Source: Pantoea conspicua (lineage in GTDB: Bacteria > Pseudomonadota > Gammaproteobacteria > Enterobacterales > Enterobacteriaceae). Taken from it: DNA of 60,215 bases. The notes below the pieces were generated by a model, which had not been told where the DNA came from, did no database searches, and saw nothing but the letters and a program-made list of their open reading frames with translations. The stretch lies in NCBI RefSeq assembly GCF_002095315.1, contig NZ_MLFN01000019.1, forward strand, positions 1-60,215, read 5' to 3'. The first letter of the stretch is position 1. Each line of letters begins with the position of its first letter. Shown in pieces: positions 19,747 through 28,640 of the stretch. Both the position numbers and the translations under genes were made by a program.

Positions 19747-20769
19747 ATGAGCGCTTTAACGGTTGCTGTAGTGGCTACGACAGGATTTAGTCCGTTTCAC
19801 TTTTCGGTTCCCTGTATCCTGTTTGGCTCCGCTCTGCCGCAACCGGATCTGTTTCATCTGAATATTTGTGCGGAGAAGTCCGGCGTTATCCTTTCGGAGA
19901 GCGGCCTGTCGATCAATGTGGAACATGGGCTTGAACTGCTTGATGGGGCTGACATTATTACTGTGCCTTTCTGGCATAATCCGGCCGAAAAACCGGCTCA
20001 GCAACTGCTGGATAAACTGACTGCAGCCTGGCAGCGCGGTGCTGAAGTGGTGGGGCTTTGCCTGGGGACCTATGTGCTGGCCTATGCAGGCCTGCTCAAC
20101 CAGCATCGTGCGGCAACGCACTGGGAATTTGAGCGTGACTTCAGTCAACGCTTTCCGGAAGTGCATCTCGACAGTAATGCCCTCTATACCCGTGACGATC
20201 GTCTGATTACCTCGGCCGGAACCGCAGCGGGCATTGACTGTTGTCTGGATATCATTCGTCAGCACTACGGCAGCGCCGTGGCCAACCGAGTGGCGAGAAG
20301 AATGGTGGTGCCGCCTTATCGTGAAGGGGGGCAGGCGCAGTTTATAGAGCGTCCGGTACCTGAAAATACCCGTGACGGTAAAATCAATGCGCTGCTGGAC
20401 TCACTGCGGCACAACCTTCATCAGCCGCATGATCTCGATTCTCTGGCACGATCGGCTGGCATGAGCCGGCGAACGCTGACGCGCCATTTTTTCAAAGCGA
20501 CCGGTATGACGCTGGGTGAATGGCTGCTCGCAGAGCGTCTGCAACGCAGCCAGGAAATGCTGGAAGCCACCGGCATCAGTATTGAAAGCGTGGCTGAAAA
20601 AGTAGGATTCCACTCACCCATCTCTTTTCGCCAGCGTTTTAAACAGCGGTTTGGCGTTACGCCCAGTGAATGGCGACGGACGTTCCGCGGACCGCTGTTA
20701 GTGTCGAAAGACAAGAGCGAGCAGCAACCAGGCCGCCAGGCACCGACGAGCGTGATGCAGATGAAATAG
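19747..20769 (+). CDS. GlxA-family transcriptional regulator (DJ-1/PfpI domain plus AraC HTH)
   Basis: This 340-residue protein has an N-terminal DJ-1/PfpI-like domain (to ~residue 170) with the elbow Cys in VGLCLGTYVLAYAG and the partner His in ATHWEFE. A C-terminal AraC-type domain holds two helix-turn-helix motifs: LARSAGMSRRTLTRHFFKAT and SIESVAEKVGFHSPISFRQR. Such proteins sense small metabolites and activate nearby genes. The ATG at 19747 has AAGGGG 6 nt upstream. It follows the UlaG-like hydrolase, which may be its target. An earlier ATG at 19729 is in frame but poorly placed. Confidence 0.88.
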   Translation: MSALTVAVVATTGFSPFHFSVPCILFGSALPQPDLFHLNICAEKSGVILSESGLSINVEHGLELLDGADIITVPFWHNPAEKPAQQLLDKLTAAWQRGAEVVGLCLGTYVLAYAGLLNQHRAATHWEFERDFSQRFPEVHLDSNALYTRDDRLITSAGTAAGIDCCLDIIRQHYGSAVANRVARRMVVPPYREGGQAQFIERPVPENTRDGKINALLDSLRHNLHQPHDLDSLARSAGMSRRTLTRHFFKATGMTLGEWLLAERLQRSQEMLEATGISIESVAEKVGFHSPISFRQRFKQRFGVTPSEWRRTFRGPLLVSKDKSEQQPGRQAPTSVMQMK

Positions 20770-20773
20770 CGAG

Positions 20774-20812
20774 CCGGAAAATTCAGCGCGCAGGCGTGGC
20801 TAAATTTTCCGG
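20774..20812. terminator. Bidirectional terminator between converging regulator and H-NS genes
   Basis: CCGGAAAATT (20774-20783) pairs perfectly with AATTTTCCGG (20803-20812) over a 19-nt loop. The A/T tracts next to the stem give a U run in both directions. It sits exactly between two converging genes. Confidence 0.6.
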
Positions 20813-20829
20813 AACGCCATCAGCCCGGA

Positions 20830-21231
20830 TTAAAGCAGAAAATCATTCAGTGACTGACCGTTTTCCAGTGCGATTTTAATCGGTGAGGGTGTACGGCCCT
20901 GCCCGGTCCAGGTTTTCATCTCGCCATGTTCATCGCGGTAATGATATTTTGCCGGCCGCTTAGCGCGTTTTTTGCGTCCGTCCGTGCCCGGTGACAGGCC
21001 AGTCATCAGTTCGGTCGGGCTGATACCATCTTCCAGCAGTAATTCCAGGTACATCGCCAGTTTTTCAGCTTTCTCGCGCGCTTCGGCCGCCTGAGCCTCC
21101 TCGGCTGCGCGCCGCTCCCTGACAATTGATTCTAATTTTTGCACTATCTCTTCCAGCACCTCCAGATCGACATCGCGCGACTGTGCACGCAGGGTCCGGA
21201 TGTTATTCAGGCTGCTCAGGTTGTCACTCAT
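20830..21231 (-). CDS. H-NS family nucleoid-associated protein, paralogue 1
   Basis: This 133-residue protein has the H-NS layout: N-terminal dimerisation helices ([20 protein letters not shown]), a charged coiled coil (residues ~30-65), and the C-terminal DNA-binding domain with KYHYRDEHGEMKTWTGQGRT and the QGR core that enters the minor groove. It ends NDFLL without the KQ tail of E. coli H-NS. Start at 21231 with AAGGA 7 nt upstream. A second paralogue lies 3 kb away on the same strand. The two share the [16 protein letters not shown] start but differ in linker and coiled coil (REKAEKL kept). They may form mixed dimers. Such duplicates are often carried on plasmids to silence AT-rich genes. 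Confidence 0.92.
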   Translation of the reverse strand: MSDNLSSLNNIRTLRAQSRDVDLEVLEEIVQKLESIVRERRAAEEAQAAEAREKAEKLAMYLELLLEDGISPTELMTGLSPGTDGRKKRAKRPAKYHYRDEHGEMKTWTGQGRTPSPIKIALENGQSLNDFLL

Positions 21232-21500
21232 AAAAAATCCTTCAATACACAAATTAAACAACAGCATAGATGCACTGTAAGCGGTAAGGATAACATGTAT
21301 CCCACTGATTTTTGAAGGGTTGTAGCCGACTGGGTGCTGAAAGAGAGAATCCCTGGCGAGGCAGAAAGGGTTCAAGCCGCGATGGGTCAAAAGGCGGACA
21401 GGGCGATTATAATCATATACGGCGCGCAACAGAGATATTTGCACTTTTGCCAGCGGTTAACTGTGCTTAACTGAGTTAAAGGGTTTGAATAAGGACAGGC

Positions 21501-23063
21501 ATGAAGTTTCGCAGGAAAAATGCGGCGCCAGCGCCAAAGATTTCGCCGCTACTCAGAAGCATCACGTTATCAGGCTTGTTACTCACGGTGGCCGTTATCG
21601 CCATTAATCTCTGGACGCTGCGTGAAGACTGGCGTACCGCCGTTAGTCAGGCTGAAGAGATGGCGGTCAATCTGTCGCTGTCACAGGCCCGTCAGGCGGA
21701 AGATACTTTTCTGCAGACTGAGCTGTCGTTGCGCGAAGTCCAGCGTGAGCTGGAGACGCAGATAGCAGCAGGCCAGGTGGATGGCGAAGCGCTGAGTGAT
21801 ACCATGCGTGTTTTGCAAAGCCGTCTGCCACAGCTGCATGGTTTGTTTTATTACGATGCACAGGGCAAATGGATCGCGACCTCAATGAGCAGGACGCCCG
21901 CTGGGATTAATAATTCCGATCGTGAATACTTCCGCTATCACCGTGCCACTCTGCGTAACAGCGTACATGTCGGGCCGGTTATACGCAGTCGCAGCACAGA
22001 GGATCTGGTGATACCGGTGTCGCTGCGCGTCAATGACAGTAATAACGGTTTTAATGGCGTCTTACTTGCGACCATCAAAGTGGACTATTTTCGCCGCTTC
22101 TACAGTTATTACGAGCTGGGCGCGCGCGACGTACTGGTGCTGATGCTGGCGGACAGCACGGTGCTCTATGCCCGTCCCATGCCGGACAACTACATTGGAA
22201 AAAATCTCTCCTCAAGCCATCTGTTCCGCAACATGCTGGCAAATGCCGACCAGGGTAGCGGGCAGTGGAAAGCTGCGCTGGATGGCGAAAACCGTATCTT
22301 TGGATTTGCACGATCTGAACGTTATCCCCTGATTGTTGCAGCCGGGTATGATAAATCCACGCTGTTCACCCACTGGATCAAAGGCCGGGTGCAGGATGTG
22401 ATGTTAAGTCTGGCGTTACTGGCGGTCATTCTATCGCAGAGTGTTTTTTTACTGCGCCAGGCGCGTCACACGTTGCGCTACCAGCGTGAACTCACCCGAC
22501 TGCGCGATGAACTCACCGTGGCAAATCTTTCACTGGAGAGCCTGGCACACAGTGATGGCTTAACCGGCGTCGCCAACCGTCGCTACTTTGACCGGATGCT
22601 CCATGAAAGCCTGCAGCAAGCTCGTGTGAATGGTCAGCCGATTTCTCTGATCCTGATCGATATCGACTACTTCAAGCATTACAACGACACCTATGGCCAT
22701 GTGGCTGGCGATGAATGCCTGAAAAGCATCGCGTTGATACTTAAAAACTTCGCATCAGGTGAGAATGAGTTGCCTGCGCGTTATGGCGGTGAAGAGTTTG
22801 CGATCATTTTGCCGGGTTATAACCTGGAGGAAACGCTGAAACTCGCCAGAACGATCGTTTCCACGGTTTATCAGCTGGAGATCCCGCATCGTAACAGTGG
22901 TCTTGCGGCAAAACGAGTAACGCTCAGCGCTGGCTGTGCCACTCAGCGTCTTAGCCAGGGGCAGGAACCGTTGTCAGACCTGATTGAGCGTGCCGATGAG
23001 GCCTTGTATCGCGCCAAGCGACAAGGTCGAAATCGTGCGGAATGCGAAAAACCAGGCAGTTAA
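21501..23063 (+). CDS. Membrane diguanylate cyclase with periplasmic dCache sensor
   Basis: This 520-residue protein has a membrane segment near residues 18-37, a ~250-residue periplasmic region of dCache type (DREYFRYHR is a typical ligand-pocket motif), a second membrane segment near 300-320, and a C-terminal GGDEF domain. The active-site loop is ARYGGEEF, an accepted catalytic form, and the metal-binding IDIDYFKHYNDTYGH is intact. The RxxD inhibitory site before the active loop is absent (GENE in its place). It would make c-di-GMP in response to an external small molecule, with effects on adhesion and motility. The ATG follows AAGGA. It lies between the two H-NS genes, on the opposite strand. 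Confidence 0.93.
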   Translation: MKFRRKNAAPAPKISPLLRSITLSGLLLTVAVIAINLWTLREDWRTAVSQAEEMAVNLSLSQARQAEDTFLQTELSLREVQRELETQIAAGQVDGEALSDTMRVLQSRLPQLHGLFYYDAQGKWIATSMSRTPAGINNSDREYFRYHRATLRNSVHVGPVIRSRSTEDLVIPVSLRVNDSNNGFNGVLLATIKVDYFRRFYSYYELGARDVLVLMLADSTVLYARPMPDNYIGKNLSSSHLFRNMLANADQGSGQWKAALDGENRIFGFARSERYPLIVAAGYDKSTLFTHWIKGRVQDVMLSLALLAVILSQSVFLLRQARHTLRYQRELTRLRDELTVANLSLESLAHSDGLTGVANRRYFDRMLHESLQQARVNGQPISLILIDIDYFKHYNDTYGHVAGDECLKSIALILKNFASGENELPARYGGEEFAIILPGYNLEETLKLARTIVSTVYQLEIPHRNSGLAAKRVTLSAGCATQRLSQGQEPLSDLIERADEALYRAKRQGRNRAECEKPGS

Positions 23064-23131
23064 GCACCGCTGAACACGTACGGATTCGCCTCTGTGGCAG
23101 GGTGGTAGCTCAATATTCTCAGGAGGTGACA

Positions 23132-23518
23132 ATGTCAAAGGATACGGGATTCAGCCATCTTGCTCTGCAGGTTCACGATCTGGAAAAGAGCATCAGGTTT
23201 TACCCGCGTTATGCCGGAATGCAGGTTATTCACCACCGCGAGCCCGGCATTGCAGAAACACAGAAAGTGGCCTGGTTGTCAGATCTAACCCGGCCGTTTG
23301 CGCTGGTGCTGGTGCAGTCAGAACGCTGCGAAGATACGCCGCTGGGCCCGTTTGGTCACATGGGTGTCGCATGCGCCAGCCGGGAAGAGATCGATGCCAA
23401 AGTTGAACTGGCACAGCAGGAAGGGGTTTTGCGGCGCGCAGCACAGGAGTCTGGAGCGCCGGTCGGATACTGGGCGTTCTTTGCCGATCCCGATGGTAAT
23501 ACACTCGAACTCTCATAG
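23132..23518 (+). CDS. VOC (glyoxalase-type) family protein
   Basis: This 128-residue protein begins GFSHLALQVHDLEKSIRFY, the first beta-alpha-beta module of the vicinal oxygen chelate fold with a metal-ligand-like His. It ends FFADPDGNTLELS, the usual second-metal Glu motif. A single domain of this size acts as a dimer in lyases, dioxygenases or resistance proteins. The start at 23132 has AGGAGG 5 nt upstream. It follows the diguanylate cyclase by 68 bp and may be in its operon. The specific activity cannot be predicted. Confidence 0.88.
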   Translation: MSKDTGFSHLALQVHDLEKSIRFYPRYAGMQVIHHREPGIAETQKVAWLSDLTRPFALVLVQSERCEDTPLGPFGHMGVACASREEIDAKVELAQQEGVLRRAAQESGAPVGYWAFFADPDGNTLELS

Positions 23519-23840
23519 GGTCAGCAAATTGGAATGGAAATTATTATGGCGCGTAACGCGGTAGTGCAAGGTGAGAATTAACCGGCGCCACTGATCTGCA
23601 TATCGCCGTAACGTGTTGAGTCGCGATAAAGGCAGAAAATTGTCACAGGTTAATCCTGTGTCACGCCGGATGGCGAAGGGCAGAGGGTGATAATCACAGT
23701 ACGCTTATATCGATGTTATGCAGTTAACATGATGAAACATTCACATTGCTACTTTCATCCCTGCTGCCTTAATTAACGCCATTTTCGGAGAGCAGGTGAA
23801 ACAAAGCCTTTCTGAATATGGCGCGGCTTGTTAACAATCA

Positions 23841-23866
23841 ATCCGCCCGGCCAGTGCCGGGCGGAT
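23841..23866. terminator. Convergent terminator between VOC gene and H-NS paralogue 2
   Basis: ATCCGCCCGGC (23841-23851) pairs perfectly with GCCGGGCGGAT (23856-23866) over a 4-nt loop. T-rich sequence follows on the plus strand. It lies 24 bp past the end of the minus-strand H-NS gene, in the 371-bp gap that otherwise holds nothing I can name. Confidence 0.7.
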
Positions 23867-23889
23867 TTCCTTCGGGCGGTACGCTGCAA

Positions 23890-24291
23890 TTAAATCAGGA
23901 AGTCATCCAGTGACTTACCGTTATCAATCGCAGATTTGATCGCAGAGGGAGTACGTCCCTGACCGGTCCACTGCTTAACTTCGCCGTTTTCATCGGTGTA
24001 CTGATATTTGGCCGGGCGAGGCGCGCGCTTTTTCTTCTCAACCGGCGCCGACTGCATACCATTTAACAGTTCGTTAGGATCGATACCTTCCTGCAGCAGC
24101 AGTTCACGATATTTAGCCAGTTTCTCAGCCTTTTCACGATTTGCAGCTTCTGAAGCCTGCGCCTCTTCACGACGCTCACTAACAACAACAGAAAGTTTTT
24201 CCAGCATTTCTTCCAGGGCAGCAAGATCGAGTTCGCGAGCGTTGGCGCGAAGGGTACGGATATTATTCAAGCTGCTGAGAGTGTCACTCAT
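23890..24291 (-). CDS. H-NS family nucleoid-associated protein, paralogue 2
   Basis: This 133-residue protein is closer to E. coli H-NS and StpA than its neighbour paralogue: [51 protein letters not shown], and the StpA-like end GKSLDDFLI. It has oligomerisation helices, coiled coil, flexible basic linker (KKKRAPRP) and DNA-binding domain in order. It would bind AT-rich DNA and silence it. The start at 24291 gives the family N-terminus; a further ATG 12 bp upstream exists. More than 1.3 kb of AT-rich gene-free DNA precedes it. Confidence 0.93.
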   Translation of the reverse strand: MSDTLSSLNNIRTLRANARELDLAALEEMLEKLSVVVSERREEAQASEAANREKAEKLAKYRELLLQEGIDPNELLNGMQSAPVEKKKRAPRPAKYQYTDENGEVKQWTGQGRTPSAIKSAIDNGKSLDDFLI

Positions 24292-25630
24292 CAAAGTCAC
24301 CATAGTCTTGTTCAGATAATAAAATACAGAGCGGGTTCACGCTGATGCTTTTCGTCAGACCTGCTTTTTAAAATGCTTGCCTTCGAAGAATCTCAATACT
24401 GAACCAATAGTTCAACTCAGACATATTAATCGTTTTTCAAGGCAGTTGAAACTGCAATTAACGTGCATTAACCTGGGAATCGTAAATGAACTTACACTTT
24501 TTTGTTCTGTGGCTCAAAAAATCAAAAAAACGCAGCGCTTTTCATCCGCGAGTTAAATCAGCCAGAACGGGGTTATTCCTCACTGTGCGTCAATTGTTTA
24601 GCGCGTCATACAGACTTTTTTTAGCCATTATCAATCGGTAGAACGATAGAAATCATGTGGATATCATGTCATGTGAAACAGGATGTGTGGGCTTTGTTAA
24701 GCGTGATAATTACGCACTAAAGTATTGATCCGCTAACAAGCACAATTCGCTTCTGCCATATTCATTCCGCTGGAGGAATAACTTATCTTTATGATTCACT
24801 TCTTCTTTCAGAATGATTGACGGGTAAAAGAGGAGGCAGGCTGCAATTTGGTGCTTCACACTCGCAACCGGTTGGGTTAAATGTCATTGGCATCGGCTAA
24901 TCTTCCTTTTTCCTATTCCGGCTAAAGTGAACAGCAGTCAGACCCGAGATGATTTGCAAGTGGTTATCCAGGGTAATAATAACGATAGGGTCTGTGGTTG
25001 AGCAGGGCTTATATATGAACAATAAATCATCAAATGCCGATTATTGACTGTATGCGATGACATTATTGCATTAAACGCATTAAAATTTTCTTCAGGGGAC
25101 GGCATCTGACAGCTGGTATTACGCCGCCGGAAGGGGGCGTTATCCGCTAAACTGCTACATGCTGAACGCTCTCTGTGCATTATAAAGAGGTGGGTCTGAA
25201 GTAAATCGACCGGTATGACTATAGCAGTGACAAGTGATGAGATTTTTTAGATAGCGCTGACGCTCGTTTTTCTGGCGAATTGAACGTTTATAACGGCGCG
25301 ATGTAACACGACTTTTTCAGGTGTCCGAGAGGTGAATAGCGCACTGGCCCGGCCATTTCGCAATGCTGGGAACAGAAATCTTCAGGGCCAGTGCCTGGGT
25401 ACTTCTGCTAAGAAGATTATTCGGCCCGTTAAAGCGAAAGCGGTTCATCTGCTGCTGCTCACACAGAGAGGCTTGCTGTGTTAAATCACAGAGAACAGGC
25501 TGAAAACTGGTTTTCAGTGGCTGACGTTGAGACAGCCGGAAAGGGATATGAGAGTCAGAGACGTTGCTTTCTGCCAGCCTCAGTCAGGCTGACGCTTTTG
25601 ATTTTTGCATTCTCTGATGAGGCTATTCTG
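24292..25630. other. Long AT-rich region without a supported gene
   Basis: These 1.3 kb hold the promoter of H-NS paralogue 2 and otherwise no convincing gene on either strand. A short dyad TGAAC-CAATA-GTTCA is at 24400-24414, about 110 bp upstream of the H-NS start. AT richness is what H-NS would bind, so autoregulation is plausible. Confidence 0.5.
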
Positions 25631-25798
25631 TTGACTTTCAAGGGAAACAAAAAGAATTTACCGGTCCGTTATTGTAAAACCTGCCATAAACCTATGGTGT
25701 GGCGTAAAAAATGGGAAAAGTGCTGGGATGATGTGCAGTATTGTTCTGAGCGTTGTCGGCGTCAGCGTCATCAGTTGCCCGACAAACATCAACTCTGA
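25631..25798 (+). CDS. DUF2256 zinc-ribbon small protein
   Basis: The C-terminal 45 residues match DUF2256 well: LPVRYCKTCHKPMVWRKKWE, then a Trp-Asp spacer and VQYCSERCRRQRH, four Cys that form a zinc knuckle. Family members are 40-60 residues, so the TTG at 25631 (GAGG 8 nt upstream, giving 55 residues) is more likely than the distant ATG at 25478, whose first 50 residues look unrelated. The function is unknown; in other bacteria the gene often neighbours cryptochrome/photolyase genes, which are not present here. Confidence 0.75.
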   Translation: MTFKGNKKNLPVRYCKTCHKPMVWRKKWEKCWDDVQYCSERCRRQRHQLPDKHQL

Positions 25799-25984
25799 TC
25801 ATGCTTTTACTAGTGTTCGGTTGCATCAGGTTTGACCCGTTTGTACTCAACGCATCCGGACAAGCTGAGGATGATGAACAGTAGAAATAGAGTATTCAGG
25901 ATCAGTTTCTCATCGATATTAATTCTGTTGCCGGCCGGTAACACAAAACGCTACCGGTCGGAGAGTATCAGGAGATCTGCTTTT

Positions 25985-26450
25985 TAACGGGTAAAGGTAA
26001 AGGGCCTGCGTTTAGCGGGCTGTCGACACGCAGAAGTTGACCCTAACGCCAATAAAGGAACCATCAATCAGCGTATGGCCAGAGGCCGTCCATCTTTACC
26101 GTCAACACCGGCGTAGCGATAGCCAGCTTAGCCATCAGCGCTGTAATGGGTCACCAGCGTAGACCACCTTCTGCATCAACAAAGTTTTAGTGAAATGTTC
26201 GGGAGCAGCATAGCCTTCGCCATACAGGGCAAAAATGGCAGCCAGATTAAGTGTTGCACCTCCGCCAAACGGAAAAACAATGCAGTATCGCCTTTCTTGC
26301 CGCCAGTATCAGTTGCTTTTATCCCGGCTGACAGCATGACAGGTCCGGTTATAACAGGTAGCGGCTGGTCCAATCTGTGCACCATCGCGAGTGTTTTGAT
26401 CCACTGCCTATTGAGATAAATCCCGCTGGAAGGTTTGCCTATTTCAGCGT
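25985..26450 (-). pseudogene. Decayed minus-strand reading frame, possibly outer-membrane protein
   Basis: Successive minus-strand frames read DLNAEIGKPSSGIYLNRQW, then IVFPFGGGATLNLAAIFALY, then GYRYAGVDGKDGRPLA and finally FIGVRVNF, separated by stops and frame changes. The alternation and the aromatic ends suggest a broken beta-barrel or surface protein. I cannot assign a family. No intact frame longer than 70 codons remains. Confidence 0.3.
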
Positions 26451-26555
26451 TGAGGTCGTAAAATTTTTACCCTATTATGCTTTCAGGTCGATAGCTATCG
26501 CTGATGACGAGGAAAAAACAGTACGCTTATGCCAGTCTAAACCTTTTTCATGTCA

Positions 26556-26789
26556 TTAGTCCTTGATGTAATTATGGTTGCTTTGCAATCTCGTTTTTAA
26601 GGGAACAATGACCTGATTTTCAACAAGCTCTTTCACATCCTGCTGCTTCAGTTGGTGTGTATTTCCGTCAGTATATCTATAAGATATCAGACCGGTCTCT
26701 TTATCTTTGGCTGGTTTCCCGTGCGTGGAAATCATATGTTCATCGCGGTCCGGGATTACGTTATTGCCTGAACAGGCAGAAACCATCAT
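26556..26789 (-). CDS. YgdI/YgdR-like DUF903 lipoprotein, start uncertain
   Basis: The body matches small YgdI/YgdR lipoproteins: a lipobox VSAC, then ISTHGKPAKDKETGLISY, and a C-terminal QQDVKELVENQV. The Cys would be acylated and anchor the protein to a membrane. The first ATG leaves only about five residues before the Cys, too short for a signal. In frame upstream, a proper signal sequence is readable (KTVCSVFLLTTTMMVSAC) beginning at ATA AAA GTC, but no ATG, GTG or TTG opens it. The original start codon may have mutated, so the gene may be silent. Confidence 0.55.
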   Translation of the reverse strand: MMVSACSGNNVIPDRDEHMISTHGKPAKDKETGLISYRYTDGNTHQLKQQDVKELVENQVIVPLKTRLQSNHNYIKD

Positions 26790-27500
26790 TGTCGTGGTGA
26801 GAAGAAAGACGCTACATACTGTTTTCCGGCCTGATACTGAGACTTTTATTGTGACTACCTGCTCAACTTTGTTAATTATGACCGGTATTACCGGTACTGC
26901 GCATTTTCACTACTGTTTATTAAACCGGTTCGCAATGGTCAGGTTTTATTTTTTTGGGCCCGTAAGTTGATCTCTTTCATTGTTGATTCGGAAAGAAATT
27001 TACTTAACGGCTGCAGGATGAAAGGCTCTGCCCGCAATAATCCGCATCCGGTTTAATCCTGGTTAAGGGTAAAAAATGCGTCTGAACTTTACCTTTTTCA
27101 ACATTCAGATCATTGTGCTGAATGCACCCAATCGCCTTACATGCTGACGGCACATCACGTCTCGATCTTCTGGCTTATCCAGCGCGGCAGTATGCTTTCA
27201 CAGTGCGGTTCCAGCATGCCGGGGTGTCGATGAGCCTTGGTTTTTAAGATTTCTGCCTGCATCATTTCTTTACGTATTTGCTTAAAAAGCGCTCGATTAG
27301 CGCTGCGGTTAATCCCTCAGACCCTGTCAGCCAGACTGGAATCTGCGTCTCTTGCTCCAGAAAGTGATTTCAGTCACTTCTGTTAGCTGATGTCTGTCGG
27401 TTCCTCATGCAGAGGATGACCTCAGACAGCTACGGCTGCAATCAGCTCATGTAATGCAAAAACAAATTTTGCGCCTGATTGCTAAAGGTTACGGACAGGT
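26790..27500. other. Gene-poor stretch with one coding remnant
   Basis: Around 27161-27310 the minus strand reads NRALFKQIRKEMMQAEILKT and HPGMLEPHCESILPRW before a stop, which looks like the tail of a real protein without its start. I do not recognise it. Nothing else is supported here. Confidence 0.4.
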
Positions 27501-27707
27501 ATGCATACTCAGAATCCTGATCGGACAACCAGCCTCACTACCTTCCGGGAAGTCTTCAGGCAGCTTGAGCAGGGGAGTTATTCCCGCATTCAGCTGAACA
27601 CCAATATGTCTGGTGATGAGTTTTTCCGCCTGGTCTATCTGGTGAAGCAGACCGGTGACATAGAGATTAAACACCAGAAGAATGGTTTCTGGCTGAAGCA
27701 GCAATAA
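27501..27707 (+). CDS. Small hypothetical protein, 68 residues
   Basis: The frame begins MHTQNPDRTTSLTTFREVFR and continues with a mixed alpha/beta-like, charged sequence ending KNGFWLKQQ. GGACAGG just upstream could be a weak ribosome site. No signal or membrane segment is present and I do not recognise the family. It is isolated in a gene-poor stretch, so it may be a real orphan gene or chance. Confidence 0.4.
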   Translation: MHTQNPDRTTSLTTFREVFRQLEQGSYSRIQLNTNMSGDEFFRLVYLVKQTGDIEIKHQKNGFWLKQQ

Positions 27708-28360
27708 GACTGGGCTCTCTCTGTGACTGAAAGATATCTGAGGCGCAGGGAAGTTGTCTGGCTAAAATGATGTCATATAACCGCCAGCAGGTTACAATGC
27801 CCGGCTGTCTGCCAGTAAACACTCGGACACTTCCTTAGCCCATCAAGTAGTTACATCATTCTAAAGAAACCTTGCTGATGACGGTGCCAGAAATTTACCA
27901 CCGAGCCCCTCCTGACAACGTCCGCTGCGTGCTGAAAATAAGATACTGACCCTGACTACCGTTATCGTGCAAACCTTAAACATGCGCCTGGGATGGCCCC
28001 CTGAACAGGCGCGCCGCCGGGCCGCAGGCCCGATGTTTGAAGTCGCTTTATTGAATGATGTAACTAAGCCGCTAACGGTTAATTGCCTGACCGGCAGTTA
28101 ACCGCAAGCCCCCGGAAATCTCTGATTTCATGCCGCGAGCGCCATAAAATCAGCTCACCGGGGCGGTGGACTTAGTGGTTAGTAGGGTGTCGCGGTAAGG
28201 CCGTCAGGTCAGTCAGGCAAGTGTCGGGAATAAGCCTTCCCTGAATCACCCTATGCCAGCTGTCGCGATCGGGTGAGGCGCAGCCTGGATCTTTATAACG
28301 GTTGAACGCAGGTTGACGTTTCCTGACATTATTCAGCGTATCCGATGTCAGATCAAAATC
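27708..28360. other. Region upstream of feoA with a strong hairpin
   Basis: No gene is supported. CGGTTAATTGCC (28076-28087) pairs with GGCAGTTAACCG (28093-28104) at 11 of 12 positions over a 5-nt loop. No T run follows on either strand, so it is not a standard terminator. A TTGACG box is at 28313-28318, without a clear matching -10. Confidence 0.45.
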
Positions 28361-28361
28361 A

Positions 28362-28380
28362 GGAATAATTATCATTTATA
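28362..28380. promoter_or_regulatory. Fur-box-like sequence upstream of feoA
   Basis: GGAATAATTATCATTTATA lies about 45 bp upstream of feoA. In the best alignment I could make, this AT-rich stretch matches the 19-bp Fur consensus (GATAATGATAATCATTATC) at about 11 positions. Iron-dependent repression of feo by Fur is established in enterobacteria; this site is a candidate only. Confidence 0.35.
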
Positions 28381-28415
28381 TAATCACTGCCACTTACCAC
28401 CACCCAGATTGTCAT

Positions 28416-28640
28416 ATGGCGATGAACATGCAAAGCACTTACCGTATCCTCGGATATCAGCCCGCAGTGAACCCCGCCTGGCGTCAGAAATTGCTTACCA
28501 TGGGAATGCTCCCGGGGGCAGTTATTGAGATTATCCGCGTCGCGCCGATGGGCGATCCTGTACAGATCCGCACCCGGCGCGTCAGTCTGGCTGTGCGGCA
28601 GCGTGACCTCGCCGCCATCATTCTGGAGGAAATTGCCTGA
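28416..28640 (+). CDS. feoA: Ferrous iron transport protein A
   Basis: This 74-residue cytoplasmic SH3-like protein matches FeoA: WRQKLLTMGMLPGAVIEIIR, then APMGDPVQIRTRRVSLAVRQ and a final acidic tail. FeoA supports iron(II) uptake through FeoB. Three in-frame ATGs (28416, 28422, 28428) are possible; the last gives the N-terminus most like E. coli FeoA. No strong ribosome site is visible. The stop TGA overlaps the ATG of feoB by one base, so the two are translationally coupled. Confidence 0.92.
   Translation: MAMNMQSTYRILGYQPAVNPAWRQKLLTMGMLPGAVIEIIRVAPMGDPVQIRTRRVSLAVRQRDLAAIILEEIA

Noticed and set aside
24938..25180. 80-codon minus-strand frame in the AT-rich region
   Set aside because: No ribosome site, no domain, and low-complexity composition; probably chance.
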